Assembly: GCA_963834515.1 (NCBI GenBank)
Contig: CAWICB010000002.1
Coordinates: 310,001 to 374,000 of the forward strand
From: RYN-230 sp963834515
GTDB taxonomy: Bacteria; Actinomycetota; Actinomycetes; Streptosporangiales; Streptosporangiaceae
Direction of reading: 5' to 3'
Length of the DNA stretch: 64,000 bases
A program made the translations under genes and the position numbers. Under the pieces are notes generated by a model, which was not told the origin of the DNA, made no database searches, and saw nothing but the letters and a program-made list of their open reading frames with translations. This document shows, one piece after another, positions 14,475 to 23,315 of the stretch (position 1 is its first letter; the number at the start of each line of letters is the position of its first letter).

Positions 14475-17060
14475 TCAGGGTGTGGTCGCGGGCTTGCCGA
14501 GCAGCATCCGGCTGGTCAGGCTCACGTTCGCGGTGCTGCCGACCAGGGCCCGGGAGAACGCGTCCAGCTGGGTCCGCTGTGCGGGGCTCTTGGGCGCCTT
14601 GAGGTCGGTGAACTCGGCCCAGGTCAGGATCAGGTAGTGGCCCTTGATCTCGGCTTCCTCCAGCCCGGTCCCCTTCATGAGGTTCCGGGTCGGGCCCTTG
14701 GCGCCGGGCAGCTGCTTGATGAACGCGGTCGCGCCGGTCGCCTTGCCGGCCTGCTGGCTGCCGGTCACGTTGGCCAGGTTGAGCACGCCGATGGTGGCCA
14801 TGATCTGCTGCCCGGCGGACAGGTAGCTGGCCCGCATCACCTGGGTGCAGCCGCCCTGGCGCAGTGCGGCCTGCAGCTTGCCGCCGAGCACCATCCGGGC
14901 GCAGTTGGTCCCGGCGTGCGCCGCGGTGCGGACGGCGGTCGTGCCGCCGGTAGCGAACTGGGCCGGGAACAGCTCGGCCAGGGTCAGCGGAGTGGGGTCA
15001 TCCCGCCGGGTGGTGATGTGCTGCCACGGTCCGGCGGGCGCGGCCGAACTGGCCGCTGGCGTCGGGTGCCGGGCTGGCGAAGAAGCGTTCGTGGTCGGCT
15101 GCCCGTGCCCGAAGCGCAGGTAGACCACGGTGATCAGCGCGCCGACGAGGACCAGCATGCCGGCCGGCATGAGCCACATCCGGGTCCGGCTGACCGGTTT
15201 GCGGGGTTTCCGGGGCTGGCCTGGTGTGCGGCCGCGGGCCGCGGAACGGGATCCCCGGGACGGGCGGCCCGCGGCCGGGCCGAGGTCGTCGGGCGCGCTC
15301 AGGTCGTGCGGTCCGCTCAGGTCGTACGGTCCGCTCAGATCGTCGGGCGCGCTGAAATCATGCGGTCCGCTCAGGTCGTGTGGTCCGGTGAGGTCGTGTG
15401 GTCCGGTGAGGTCGTACGGCGCGCTGAGGTCGTACGGTCCGCTCAGATCGTCGGGCGCGCTGAAATCATGCGGTCCGCTCAGGTCGTGCGGTCCGGTGAG
15501 GTCGTGCGGTCCGCTCAGGTCGTACGGTCCGCTCAGGTCGTACGGTCCGCTCAGATCGTCGGGCGCGCTGAAATCATGCGGTCCGCTCAGGTCGTGCGGT
15601 CCGGTGAGGTCGTGCGGTCCGGTGAGGTCGTCCCCGCCGCGGACATCGTGGGCCGCGCCCAGGGCCGCCTCGCGGCTGCGCCGGGCGGCCAGCCGCCCAC
15701 CCGGCCGGGCGTCCGGCCGTGCCGCGCGGTCCGGGTCGGCCCGCTGGCCGGGGAACGGGCCCGGGCCGGTGAGTCCGGCAGGCTGCTGGGCTCCGGGCTG
15801 GCCAGCCGCCCTCGGTCCGTAGGCCGCTGGCCCGGCGGCCGCCTCGGACGGGCTGGCCGGTCCGGCGTCGGCCCGTCTCGCGCCCGGCTGCTCCGGGGCC
15901 GGTACTGGCGGGCTGGTCCACTCGCCGCCCAGCTGGGCGTCGTCCACCACCGCCCAGGTCTGGGTGGCGGTGGCATCGGCGGCCGGGTCGCTGACCGCGA
16001 GCTGGGAGTAGCCCGGTTCCGCCGCCCCGGGACCCAGCCCCGCGGCCGGGGCCGGGCGCCCGGCGGCGGCGCGCAGCTCCGCCGAGTTCCATGGCGAGAA
16101 CTGGCCCGGCGGGTACACCGGGTCAGGCGCCCCCGGGGCCGGCGGGTAGCCACGGACCGGGCCATACCCGCCCGGCCCGGCCGTCCGGAACGCCCCTGAG
16201 CTCCACAGTGAGCCGCCTGGCCGCGGGCCCGCGGCTGACCCGCCGGGCGGCCGGGCACCGCCCTGGATCTCGTCGCCGGGCGGCCGCGGCGGGCGGCGCC
16301 ACGCGTTCTCCCGTGAAGCGGCGGCGGCTGCGCCGGCCGGGGGCGGCGCCGGGGATTGCGCCGCAGGCCGGGCCGCGCTCCGGCCCCGCCCGGGCGCCTC
16401 GCCCCGCCGGCCTGGGCCGGCCCGCCCGGGTGCGGGGTCCGCCCCGCGGAGCTGATCAGGTCCGGCGGGAGCTCCCACGGCCGCTGCGGGCGGCGCGGTC
16501 GCCGGGGGCGGTGCGGCCGGCGCCGGGTCACGCCGGTGCGACCCACGGCCCCGGCCGGCCGGGCGGGCGGGCGGATATCCGCTGCTCACTGCGGGATACC
16601 CGGCTGAGCCATAGCCTGGCGGCTCACGGCCGGCCGGGTCATGGCCACCGGCCGGCTGCGGCCCGCTCCGGTCCGCTGGGTAGCCGCCGCCTGCTGGCTG
16701 GTAGCCGCCTGCTGGCTGGTAACCGCTAGCTGGCTGGTAACCGCCAGCCGGCCCGCCGCCAGCGGACTGGTACCTGCCCGCTGGCGGGTAACCGTCGGCG
16801 GCGGGTGGCGCGTGCCGCGCCCGGCCCGGCGGCCTCCCGGACGCCGCAGCAGGCCCCCAGGCCTCCCCAGACGCGGCCTGGTCGCCGGGGCCATCACCAG
16901 CGCCGGATGTGTCTGCAGGCTGTCCTGAGGGCTCTCCGCGCTGTCCTGGGACGGCTGCGGGCCAGTCCGGGCCGGGCGGCGCCCAGACCCCGGTGTGGCG
17001 TCCCGCCACGCCCTCCCGGCTGTCCGGCGGGCCGCTGCGCTCCTCACCCGGATAGCCCAT
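14475..17060 (-). CDS. large single-pass membrane protein with hexapeptide repeats
   Basis: 861 residues, not assigned to a named family. The first ~620 residues are low-complexity Pro/Gly/Ala/Arg sequence, with GGYQPAGGYQPAGG-type repeats near residues 95-130 and 19 tandem hexapeptides D-[LF]-[ST]-[GA]-P-[HYD] near residues 478-591. A basic stretch then leads to one membrane helix (MWLMPAGMLVLVGALITVVY). The C-terminal ~210 residues lie outside and contain two Cys (TNCARM, GGCTQV), which may form a disulfide, in a folded-looking domain ending RMLLGKPATTP. The topology resembles actinobacterial proteins with a cytosolic disordered arm and a small extracellular domain. It stands alone, transcribed away from rplM. 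Confidence 0.85.
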   Translation of the reverse strand: MGYPGEERSGPPDSREGVAGRHTGVWAPPGPDWPAAVPGQRGEPSGQPADTSGAGDGPGDQAASGEAWGPAAASGRPPGRARHAPPAADGYPPAGRYQSAGGGPAGGYQPASGYQPAGGYQPAGGGYPADRSGPQPAGGHDPAGREPPGYGSAGYPAVSSGYPPARPAGRGRGSHRRDPAPAAPPPATAPPAAAVGAPAGPDQLRGADPAPGRAGPGRRGEAPGRGRSAARPAAQSPAPPPAGAAAAASRENAWRRPPRPPGDEIQGGARPPGGSAAGPRPGGSLWSSGAFRTAGPGGYGPVRGYPPAPGAPDPVYPPGQFSPWNSAELRAAAGRPAPAAGLGPGAAEPGYSQLAVSDPAADATATQTWAVVDDAQLGGEWTSPPVPAPEQPGARRADAGPASPSEAAAGPAAYGPRAAGQPGAQQPAGLTGPGPFPGQRADPDRAARPDARPGGRLAARRSREAALGAAHDVRGGDDLTGPHDLTGPHDLSGPHDFSAPDDLSGPYDLSGPYDLSGPHDLTGPHDLSGPHDFSAPDDLSGPYDLSAPYDLTGPHDLTGPHDLSGPHDFSAPDDLSGPYDLSGPHDLSAPDDLGPAAGRPSRGSRSAARGRTPGQPRKPRKPVSRTRMWLMPAGMLVLVGALITVVYLRFGHGQPTTNASSPARHPTPAASSAAPAGPWQHITTRRDDPTPLTLAELFPAQFATGGTTAVRTAAHAGTNCARMVLGGKLQAALRQGGCTQVMRASYLSAGQQIMATIGVLNLANVTGSQQAGKATGATAFIKQLPGAKGPTRNLMKGTGLEEAEIKGHYLILTWAEFTDLKAPKSPAQRTQLDAFSRALVGSTANVSLTSRMLLGKPATTP
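15288..15629. repeat. 19 x 18-bp coding tandem repeat
   Basis: Nineteen uninterrupted 18-bp units encode hexapeptides such as DLSGPH, DLTGPH, DFSAPD and DLSGPY in the minus-strand gene. A higher-order block (DLSGPH, DFSAPD, DLSGPY and neighbours) recurs three times, which shows expansion by block duplication. Confidence 0.95.
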
Positions 17061-17163
17061 GCGGCGAGCGTATTGGTTTTACGTGCCGAAGCTGGGCCGG
17101 ACCGGTATTTTCGGCGGGCCGGACCATCCCCGCAGCCGCTACGGCCAGCGCGGACTGATCACT

Positions 17164-17192
17164 TTGACCGTGCTGGTAACGGCCGGTATCCT
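17164..17192 (+). promoter_or_regulatory. promoter of rplM-rpsI
   Basis: TTGACC and TATCCT are separated by exactly 17 bases, a close match to the housekeeping consensus. Transcription would start near 17199, leaving a ~160-base leader before the rplM GTG. The leader could hold an L13-type regulatory structure, but I cannot assign one. Confidence 0.7.
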
Positions 17193-17357
17193 TCATGGAC
17201 GTCCACGTGCGTTCGCATGCCCGCGGTGCCCGCTCAGCGCGGCTGGTTGCGCGGTTAGCGAATGCGTCGGACTCCCCACACCCGGTCAGCCGGCTCAGCC
17301 GGTTGCCCCCGGGCGTGGCGGCCAAGGATCGGTCCCACCACACGAAGGCTTACTACC

Positions 17358-17828
17358 GTGCGCACATTCAGCCCCAAGGCCGGCGACATCCAGCATCAGT
17401 GGCATGTCATTGATGCCTCCGATGTGGTTCTCGGCCGCCTGGCCAGCCACGCGGCCATCCTGCTGCGCGGCAAGCACAAGCCGATCTTCGCGCCGCACGT
17501 GGACACCGGCGACTTCGTCATCGTGGTGAACGCCGAGAAGGTCGCGCTGAGCGGCCGCAAGCTGGAGCAGAAGCGCGCGTACCGGCACTCTGGCTACCCG
17601 GGCGGGCTGCGTGCGGTGGCCTACGGTGACCTGCTGGACAAGCACCCGGAGCGGGTCATCGAGAAGGCCGTCCGCGGGATGCTGCCGAAGAACTCACTGG
17701 GCCGGAGCATGCTGCGCAAGCTCAAGGTTTACGCCGGGCCGGACCACCCGCACCAGGCGCAGCAGCCGGTGCCCTACGAGATCAAGCAGGTCGCCCAGAC
17801 CGAGCCCGCAAATGCGGGCACCCGCTGA
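17358..17828 (+). CDS. rplM: 50S ribosomal protein L13
   Basis: 156 residues from GTG 17358, giving MRTFSPKAGDIQHQWHVIDA. Signatures are VVLGRLASHAAILLRGKHKP, GDFVIVVNAEKVALSG, KRAYRHSGYPGG and VRGMLPKNSLGRSMLRKLKV followed by YAGPDHPHQAQQP. A longer in-frame reading from 17262 has no conserved residues. L13 binds early in 50S assembly. It is co-transcribed with rpsI, the universal pairing. Confidence 0.97.
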   Translation: MRTFSPKAGDIQHQWHVIDASDVVLGRLASHAAILLRGKHKPIFAPHVDTGDFVIVVNAEKVALSGRKLEQKRAYRHSGYPGGLRAVAYGDLLDKHPERVIEKAVRGMLPKNSLGRSMLRKLKVYAGPDHPHQAQQPVPYEIKQVAQTEPANAGTR

Positions 17829-17901
17829 CGCAGCGCGGCCTGGAACGCCACCTGGCGGTCGCGCTGACCGGAACCGATGAGGAAGTACGAGGGAATGAAC
17901 C

Positions 17902-18432
17902 GTGGCCGAGTCCACTGACACGCAGACGCTCGAAGCTGGCGCCAGCGTGGAGACGGCGGAAGACGCCGGGGAGCACGTGTCGGAGTACACGACCGAGACG
18001 GCCGCGGATGCCGGCGAGCGGCAGGCGGCAGGCCGGCCGGTAGTCACCGGCCGCGCGCTCGCCACCGGGCGCCGCAAGGAAGCAATCGCCCGGGTGCGCA
18101 TCGCGCCGGGCAGCGGGCAGTGGAAGATCAACGACCGCTCGCTCGAGGAGTTCTTCCCGAACAAGGTGCACCAGCAGCTGATCAGCGAGCCGTTCGTCAG
18201 CCTGGGTGCGGAGAACCAGTTCGACGTGATCGCGCGGATCACCGGTGGCGGCGTCACCGGACAGGCCGGTGCGCTGCGGCTTGGCATCGCCCGGGCGCTG
18301 ACCCTGGTCGACCCGGAGAATAGGCTGACCCTGAAGCGGGCCGGCTTCCTCACCCGGGACCCACGAGTCAAGGAGCGCAAGAAGTACGGGCTGAAGAAGG
18401 CGCGGAAGGCACCTCAGTACTCCAAGCGCTGA
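17902..18432 (+). CDS. rpsI: 30S ribosomal protein S9 with acidic N-terminal extension
   Basis: 176 residues. The S9 fold starts near residue 48 (RALATGRRKEAIARVRIAPG) and ends GFLTRDPRVKERKKYGLKKA then RKAPQYSKR, the tail whose last Arg touches P-site tRNA. The first ~45 residues are acidic and Thr/Ala-rich (ESTDTQTLEAGASVETAEDA), an extension seen in actinobacterial S9. It begins 73 bases after rplM. Confidence 0.97.
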   Translation: MAESTDTQTLEAGASVETAEDAGEHVSEYTTETAADAGERQAAGRPVVTGRALATGRRKEAIARVRIAPGSGQWKINDRSLEEFFPNKVHQQLISEPFVSLGAENQFDVIARITGGGVTGQAGALRLGIARALTLVDPENRLTLKRAGFLTRDPRVKERKKYGLKKARKAPQYSKR

Positions 18433-18519
18433 CCACGCAGCCTGCTTTCAGTAACCCCCCGCAGAGGTCTGTTTGGCATGTCCGCGATGACTAGTTGACC
18501 CGGGGGGAGTTGCTTGGCC

Positions 18520-19911
18520 ATGGCCCGGCTTTTCGGAACTGACGGTGTTCGTGGTGTGGCTGGGGAGGACCTGACCAGCCAGCTGGCTCTGGATGTCTCC
18601 CAGGCGGCCGCGACCGTGCTGCACAACTCGGGGGCCTTCGAGGCCAAGGAGGCGGCCGGGCGGCGCCCGCTGGCCGTGGTGGGCCGCGATCCGCGGGCCT
18701 CCGGCGAGTTCCTGGAAGCCGCCGTGGTGGCGGGCCTGGCCGGGTCCGGGGTGGACGTGCTCCGGCTGGGCGTCATCCCGACCCCCGCGGTGGCCTTCCT
18801 GACCCGGGATCTCGGTGCCGAGCTGGGCGTGATGCTCTCGGCTAGCCACAACCCGGCGCCGGACAACGGGATCAAGCTGTTCGGGCACGGCGGCTTCAAG
18901 CTGCCGGACGGGGTCGAGGACGAGATCGAGGCGCACATCGGCATGCCGGCACCCCGGGCCAGCCTGCTTCCAGCGGGCTTCGGCCGGGTCAGCAACGCCG
19001 CCCGTGAGCGGGACCGGTACACCCGGCACCTGCTGTCCTCGGTGTCCGGGCCGGTGGGCGCGGACCGCCAGCCAGCCGCGCCGCTGGCCGGGCTCACCGT
19101 GGTGGTGGACTGCGCCAACGGTGCCGCGTCCGAGTTCGCCCCCCAGCTGCTCCAGCAGGCGGGCGCCAAAGTGATCGCGATCGGTGCCGAGCCGGACGGG
19201 CTGAACATCAACCACGGCTGCGGGTCTACCCACCTCGAGGTGCTCCGCGCCGAGGTGACCAGGCACGGCGCGGACGCCGGCATCGCGCACGACGGCGACG
19301 CGGACCGCTGCCTGGCGGTGAGCGCCGACGGGGCCGTGATCGACGGCGACCAGATCCTCGCCGTGCTGGCCCTGGCCCTGGCGGGCCAGGGCCAGCTGGC
19401 CGGGAACACCGTGGTCACCACCGTCATGTCCAACCTCGGCTTCCGCAACGCCATGCAGGACGCCGGCATCACCGTGGTGGAGACCGCGGTGGGCGACCGG
19501 TACGTGCTGGAGGCCATGCGGGCCGGGGAGTTCCGGCTCGGCGGGGAGCAGTCTGGGCACATCATCATGCTCGACCACGCCACCACCGGCGACGGCCTGC
19601 TGACCGCACTGCACCTGCTGGCCACCGCGGCCCGCCAGGCGCTGCCGCTGGCCGACGTGGCCGCCGTGATGACCCGGTACCCGCAGGTGCTGCTGAACGT
19701 CCCGGACGTGGACAAGGCGCGGGTCACGGCCTCACCCGAGCTGGCCGCCGCGGTGGCCGCCGCCGAGCAGGAACTCGGCACCTCGGGGCGGGTCCTGGTC
19801 CGGCCCAGCGGCACCGAGCCAGCCGTCCGCGTCATGGTGGAAGCCGTCGAAGCCGACCAGGCCCGGCTGATGGCCGACCGCCTGGCCGCCGCCGTCCGCG
19901 CCGCCGGCTGA
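18520..19911 (+). CDS. glmM: phosphoglucosamine mutase
   Basis: 463 residues from ATG 18520, placed 10 bases after a GGGGGGAG site; the in-frame TTG at 18514 is too close. It converts glucosamine-6-phosphate to glucosamine-1-phosphate for UDP-GlcNAc. Features: MARLFGTDGVRGVAG, the phosphoserine loop LSASHNPAPDNGIK, the metal loop AHDGDADRCLAV, the sugar loop LGGEQSGHIIM and the phosphate loop VRPSGTEPAVRVMVE. It follows rpsI, as in Streptomyces; glmS, often the next gene there, is absent. Confidence 0.97.
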   Translation: MARLFGTDGVRGVAGEDLTSQLALDVSQAAATVLHNSGAFEAKEAAGRRPLAVVGRDPRASGEFLEAAVVAGLAGSGVDVLRLGVIPTPAVAFLTRDLGAELGVMLSASHNPAPDNGIKLFGHGGFKLPDGVEDEIEAHIGMPAPRASLLPAGFGRVSNAARERDRYTRHLLSSVSGPVGADRQPAAPLAGLTVVVDCANGAASEFAPQLLQQAGAKVIAIGAEPDGLNINHGCGSTHLEVLRAEVTRHGADAGIAHDGDADRCLAVSADGAVIDGDQILAVLALALAGQGQLAGNTVVTTVMSNLGFRNAMQDAGITVVETAVGDRYVLEAMRAGEFRLGGEQSGHIIMLDHATTGDGLLTALHLLATAARQALPLADVAAVMTRYPQVLLNVPDVDKARVTASPELAAAVAAAEQELGTSGRVLVRPSGTEPAVRVMVEAVEADQARLMADRLAAAVRAAG

Positions 19912-20024
19912 GCAATCGGGTCAGCCGTTCTGCTTTGCCCTATCCCGGGACGGGAAAATCACTTTCGCTGTAGCGCTGCCGGGTGGCCGGGCTGGGCCGG
20001 CCCGGACGTGACAGGCTTGGGCGG

Positions 20025-20373
20025 GTGATCGTCGGCATCGGGGTGGACATCGTGGACATCGGGCGGTTCTGGGCCGCGCTGGAGCGGACCCCGGCGCTGG
20101 GCGCCCGGCTGTTCGCGGAGAGCGAACGCGGTGCCCGGGCCGAGTCGCTGGCGGCCAGTTCGCCGCTAAGGAGGCGGTGGCCAAGGCGCTCGGCGCGCCG
20201 GCCGGCCTGCGCTGGACCGACGTGACCGTGCAGCGGGATGCCGGGGCCGCCCGATGCTGCTGGTCAGCGGCACCGTGGCCGCTGAAGCCCAGCGGCTCGG
20301 CGTGCGCTGCTGGCATCTGTCGCTGAGCCATGATTCCGGGATGAGCATCGCGATGGTGGTGGCCGAAGGATGA
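20025..20373 (+). CDS. acpS: holo-[acyl-carrier-protein] synthase, frameshifted twice
   Basis: Three consecutive frames together give a complete AcpS: IVGIGVDIVDIGRFWAALER (metal-binding Asp), then FAAKEAVAKALGAPAGLRWT (with the catalytic Glu and Lys), then MLLVSGTVAAEAQRLGVRCW and LSLSHDSGMSIAMVVAEG. One base is missing near 20157 (AGTTC for A-G-G-TTC) and another near 20245 in a G run. AcpS transfers phosphopantetheine to acyl carrier protein and is essential, so sequencing errors are more likely than real loss. Its TGA overlaps the next ATG (ATGA). Confidence 0.85.
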
Positions 20374-21950
20374 GAAACGCGCACGAGGTAGCCAAAGTCC
20401 GCGCGGCCGAGCGCAGCCTGATGGCCCAGCTGCCGCCCGGCACGCTGATGCAGCGGGCCGCGGCCGGCCTGGCGTCGGTGTGTGCCGGGCTGATCAGCGG
20501 CACTGTCCCGGGCTGCCGGGTGGTGGTGCTGGCGGGCAGCGGGGACAACGGCGGCGACGCGCTGTACGCCGGGACCCGGCTGGCCCGCCGGGGGGCGTCG
20601 GTGCTCGCGGTCCGGGCGGCCAGCAAGATCCATGAAGCGGGCGCCGCGGCGCTCCGGGCCGCCGGGGGCCGGGTGGCGGCGGCCGACGACCCAGCGGTCC
20701 CGGCCGCGATCGGCGCGGCCGACCTGATCCTGGATGGCCTGCTGGGCATCGGCGGCCGGGGCGGGCTGCGCGAGCCGCAGGCCTCGCTGGCCAGGCTGGC
20801 CGCCCGGTCCCCGGCCGTGCTGGTAGCGGTGGACCTGCCCAGCGGGGTGGACGCGGACACCGGAGTGGTGGCCGGGCCGGCTATCCAGGCTGACGTCACG
20901 GTGACGTTTGGCACCATCAAGCCGGGCGAGCTGGTCGACCCGGGAGCCTGGCACGCCGGGGTGGTGGAACTGATCGATATCGGCCTGGCGCCCTACCTCG
21001 ACGCTCCCGATCTCATCGCGCTGCAGGCTGCCGACGTGGGCGGGTTGCTGCCCCAGCCGCCGCCCGACTCGGACAAGTACCGCCGCGGGGTGATCGGCAT
21101 CGTGGCCGGCAGCCAGCGGTTCACCGGGGCGGCGGCGCTGGCTGTGGGCGGTGCGCTGCGCGGCGGGGCGGGCATGGTCCGGCTGGTCTCGGCGGAGCAC
21201 GCGGTAGCCGTGGTGCGGGCGCTCTGGCCGGAGGCGGTCATCACGGTGACCGGGCCGGACCGCCCGGCCAGCGAGGACATCGGCGTCGCTGGGCGGGTCC
21301 AGGCCTGGGTGGCCGGGCCGGGTATGGGCACCGACGACGATGCCCGGGAGCGGCTCGCCGCGGTCCTGGCCAGCGACGTGCCGGTGCTGGTGGACGCGGA
21401 CGGGCTGACCCTGCTCGCGGCCGACCACAAGCTGCTCGACCGGGCCGCGCCCACGCTGCTGACCCCGCACGCCGGGGAACTCGGCCGGCTGCTCGGCGTC
21501 GACCCGGCCGATGTCGAGGCGCGCCGGCTCGAGCACGCTCGGCGGGCCGCGGCTGAGCTGGGTGCCACCGTGCTGCTCAAGGGATCGACCACGGTGATCG
21601 CGGCGCCCGGCGGGGGCCCGGTGTGGGCCAACCTGACCGGGACGTCGTGGCTGGCCACGGCCGGGACCGGGGACGTGCTGTCCGGGCTGGCCGGCGCCCT
21701 GCTGGCCCAGGGCCTGGCGGCTGGCCAGGCCGCGGCGGCCGCCGCCTACCTGCACGGCCTGGCCGCGCGGCTGGCCGCGGCCGGGGCCGGCGGACGGCCC
21801 GGGCTGGCCGCCCCGGCTGAGCCGTCCGCGGCGGCCTGGGCGGCCGGGACGGGGGCGGGCACCACCGCTGCGGCGGCCCCGATCGCCGCGGCGGACGTCA
21901 TCGGGGCGCTGCCGGACGCGATCCGCTCGGTCCGGGAACAGGCGCGCTGA
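20370..21950 (+). CDS. nnrD: bifunctional NAD(P)H-hydrate epimerase / ADP-dependent dehydratase
   Basis: 526 residues in two fused domains that repair hydrated NAD(P)H. Residues ~1-215 are the epimerase (VVVLAGSGDNGGDALYAGTR, DGLLGIGGRGGLREP, VAVDLPSGVDADTG). Residues ~225-520 are the ribokinase-like dehydratase (GIVAGSQRFTGAAALAVGGA, VLVDADGLTLL, LLTPHAGELGRLLG, LLKGSTTVIAAPGG, TAGTGDVLSGLAGALLAQGL). It overlaps acpS by four bases. The same neighbour order (acpS, nnrD, alr) is standard in actinobacteria. Confidence 0.95.
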   Translation: MRNAHEVAKVRAAERSLMAQLPPGTLMQRAAAGLASVCAGLISGTVPGCRVVVLAGSGDNGGDALYAGTRLARRGASVLAVRAASKIHEAGAAALRAAGGRVAAADDPAVPAAIGAADLILDGLLGIGGRGGLREPQASLARLAARSPAVLVAVDLPSGVDADTGVVAGPAIQADVTVTFGTIKPGELVDPGAWHAGVVELIDIGLAPYLDAPDLIALQAADVGGLLPQPPPDSDKYRRGVIGIVAGSQRFTGAAALAVGGALRGGAGMVRLVSAEHAVAVVRALWPEAVITVTGPDRPASEDIGVAGRVQAWVAGPGMGTDDDARERLAAVLASDVPVLVDADGLTLLAADHKLLDRAAPTLLTPHAGELGRLLGVDPADVEARRLEHARRAAAELGATVLLKGSTTVIAAPGGGPVWANLTGTSWLATAGTGDVLSGLAGALLAQGLAAGQAAAAAAYLHGLAARLAAAGAGGRPGLAAPAEPSAAAWAAGTGAGTTAAAAPIAAADVIGALPDAIRSVREQAR

Positions 21951-21966
21951 GCCGACCGGGCACCTG

Positions 21967-22067
21967 CGCAGGCGGCCGGAGCTGATCGGCCGCCCGGCCG
22001 CAGGCGGCCGGAGCTGAGCGGTCACCCACCGCAGGCGGCCGGAGCTGACCAGGCACCCGCCGCAGGC
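21967..22067. repeat. 31-32-bp tandem repeat upstream of alr
   Basis: The 19-mer CGCAGGCGGCCGGAGCTGA occurs at 21967, 21999 and 22030, and a partial copy (CGCAGGC) at 22061. It fills the gap between nnrD and alr up to 18 bases before the alr ATG. No promoter is evident inside it. Confidence 0.8.
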
Positions 22068-22084
22068 TGGCAAACTGGGACGCC

Positions 22085-23263
22085 ATGGATGCTCCCGCGG
22101 AAGCAGTCATCGACCTGGCCGCCATCTCCGGCAACGTGGCCGCGCTGCGCGGCCGGATGGCCGGCCCGCAGCTGATGGCGGTGGTCAAGGCCGACGGATA
22201 CGGGCACGGCATGCTGCCCGCGGCCCGCGCGGCGCTAGCCGGCGGGGCCGACTGGCTGGGCGTGGTGCACGTGGCCGAGGCCCTGGCGCTGCGCCGGGAT
22301 GGGATCGGCAGCCCGGTGCTGTGCCTGACCGGGGTGCCGGGCGTGGCGCACGAGGAAGCGGTCCGGGCGGGCATCGACCTGACCGCCGACTCGGTGCCGC
22401 TGCTGGCCGAGATCGCGGCGGCCGGGGCGGCCGCCGGGCGGCCCGCCCGGGTGCACCTCAAGGCCGACACCGGGATGGCCCGGGGCGGCGCGACCCCGGC
22501 CGACTGGCCCGCCCTGGTGGCCGCCGCGCTGACCGCCCAGGCCGCCGGGACGGTCACGGTGGCCGGGATCTGGTCCCACCTGGCCTGTGCCGACATCCCG
22601 GGGCACCCGTCCATCGCCGCCCAGCTGGCCCGGTTCACCGAGGCCATCGCGGTGGCCGAGGCGGCCGGGGCCCGGCCCGAGGTGCGGCACCTGGCCAACA
22701 CGGCGGCCGCGCTCACGCTCCCGGCGACCTGGTTCGACCTGGTCCGCCCGGGCGGCGCGGCGTACGGGCTGGCCACCCTGCCCGGGGGCGCCCCGGGCTG
22801 GCTCCGCCCGGCCATGACGGTGCGCACCCGGCTGGTGCTGGTCAAGGACGTGCCGGATGGCACCCCGGTGTCGTATGGCCACCGGTACACCACCCGGGGC
22901 GAGAGCACACTGGGGCTGATCCCGGTGGGCTACGCGGAGGGCATCCCGCGGCACGCGTCCGGGGTGGTCGAGGTCCAGGTGCGGGGCCGCCGCTGGCGCA
23001 TCGCCGGCACCGTGTGCATGGACCTGTCCGTGCTCGACTTCGCGGCTGACCCCGCGGCCGCCGGGGACGAGGTAGTGCTGTTCGGGCCGGGCGACGCGGG
23101 TGAGCCCACGGCCCAGGACTGGGCGGACGCCCTCGGCACGGTGTCCTACGAGATCGTCACGAACTTCGCCGGGCTGCTGCCGCGAACCTACTCTGAAGTA
23201 GCATGTGGCCAGGACCAGCAGCGTACCGGGCAGCCGGACCCGGTGACTGGGCCGCGAGCCTGA
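22085..23263 (+). CDS. alr: alanine racemase
   Basis: 392 residues. The PLP lysine lies in LMAVVKADGYGHGMLPAARA, the opposing catalytic Tyr in the GTPVSYGHRYTTRGESTLGL segment, and VCMDLSVLDF is the C-terminal domain signature. It makes D-alanine for peptidoglycan. The ORF starts with ATG 22085 and continues a cell-wall theme with glmM. The last ~20 residues (after YSEVACGQ) are a non-conserved tail. Confidence 0.96.
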   Translation: MDAPAEAVIDLAAISGNVAALRGRMAGPQLMAVVKADGYGHGMLPAARAALAGGADWLGVVHVAEALALRRDGIGSPVLCLTGVPGVAHEEAVRAGIDLTADSVPLLAEIAAAGAAAGRPARVHLKADTGMARGGATPADWPALVAAALTAQAAGTVTVAGIWSHLACADIPGHPSIAAQLARFTEAIAVAEAAGARPEVRHLANTAAALTLPATWFDLVRPGGAAYGLATLPGGAPGWLRPAMTVRTRLVLVKDVPDGTPVSYGHRYTTRGESTLGLIPVGYAEGIPRHASGVVEVQVRGRRWRIAGTVCMDLSVLDFAADPAAAGDEVVLFGPGDAGEPTAQDWADALGTVSYEIVTNFAGLLPRTYSEVACGQDQQRTGQPDPVTGPRA

Positions 23264-23315
23264 GGTCACCCGGTGCCGGGGCGCTGCCGGGCCGGAGCCC
23301 GCGGCAGGAGGTGCG

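Noticed and set aside
15288..15629. CRISPR-like regular repeats
   Set aside because: Repeats are 18 bp with no spacers and are in frame within a long coding sequence; no cas genes are near.
13839..16199. 786-residue open frame on the plus strand
   Set aside because: It is antisense to the VOC gene and the repeat protein; its SGALRSCGPLRSYG repeats are the reverse reading of the hexapeptide repeat.
18433..18519. possible terminator with CCCCCCG/CGGGGGG arms before glmM
   Set aside because: The arms are more than 40 bases apart and the right arm is the glmM ribosome binding site.
20166..22073. 635-residue open frame on the minus strand
   Set aside because: Antisense to acpS/nnrD, with no recognisable domain.
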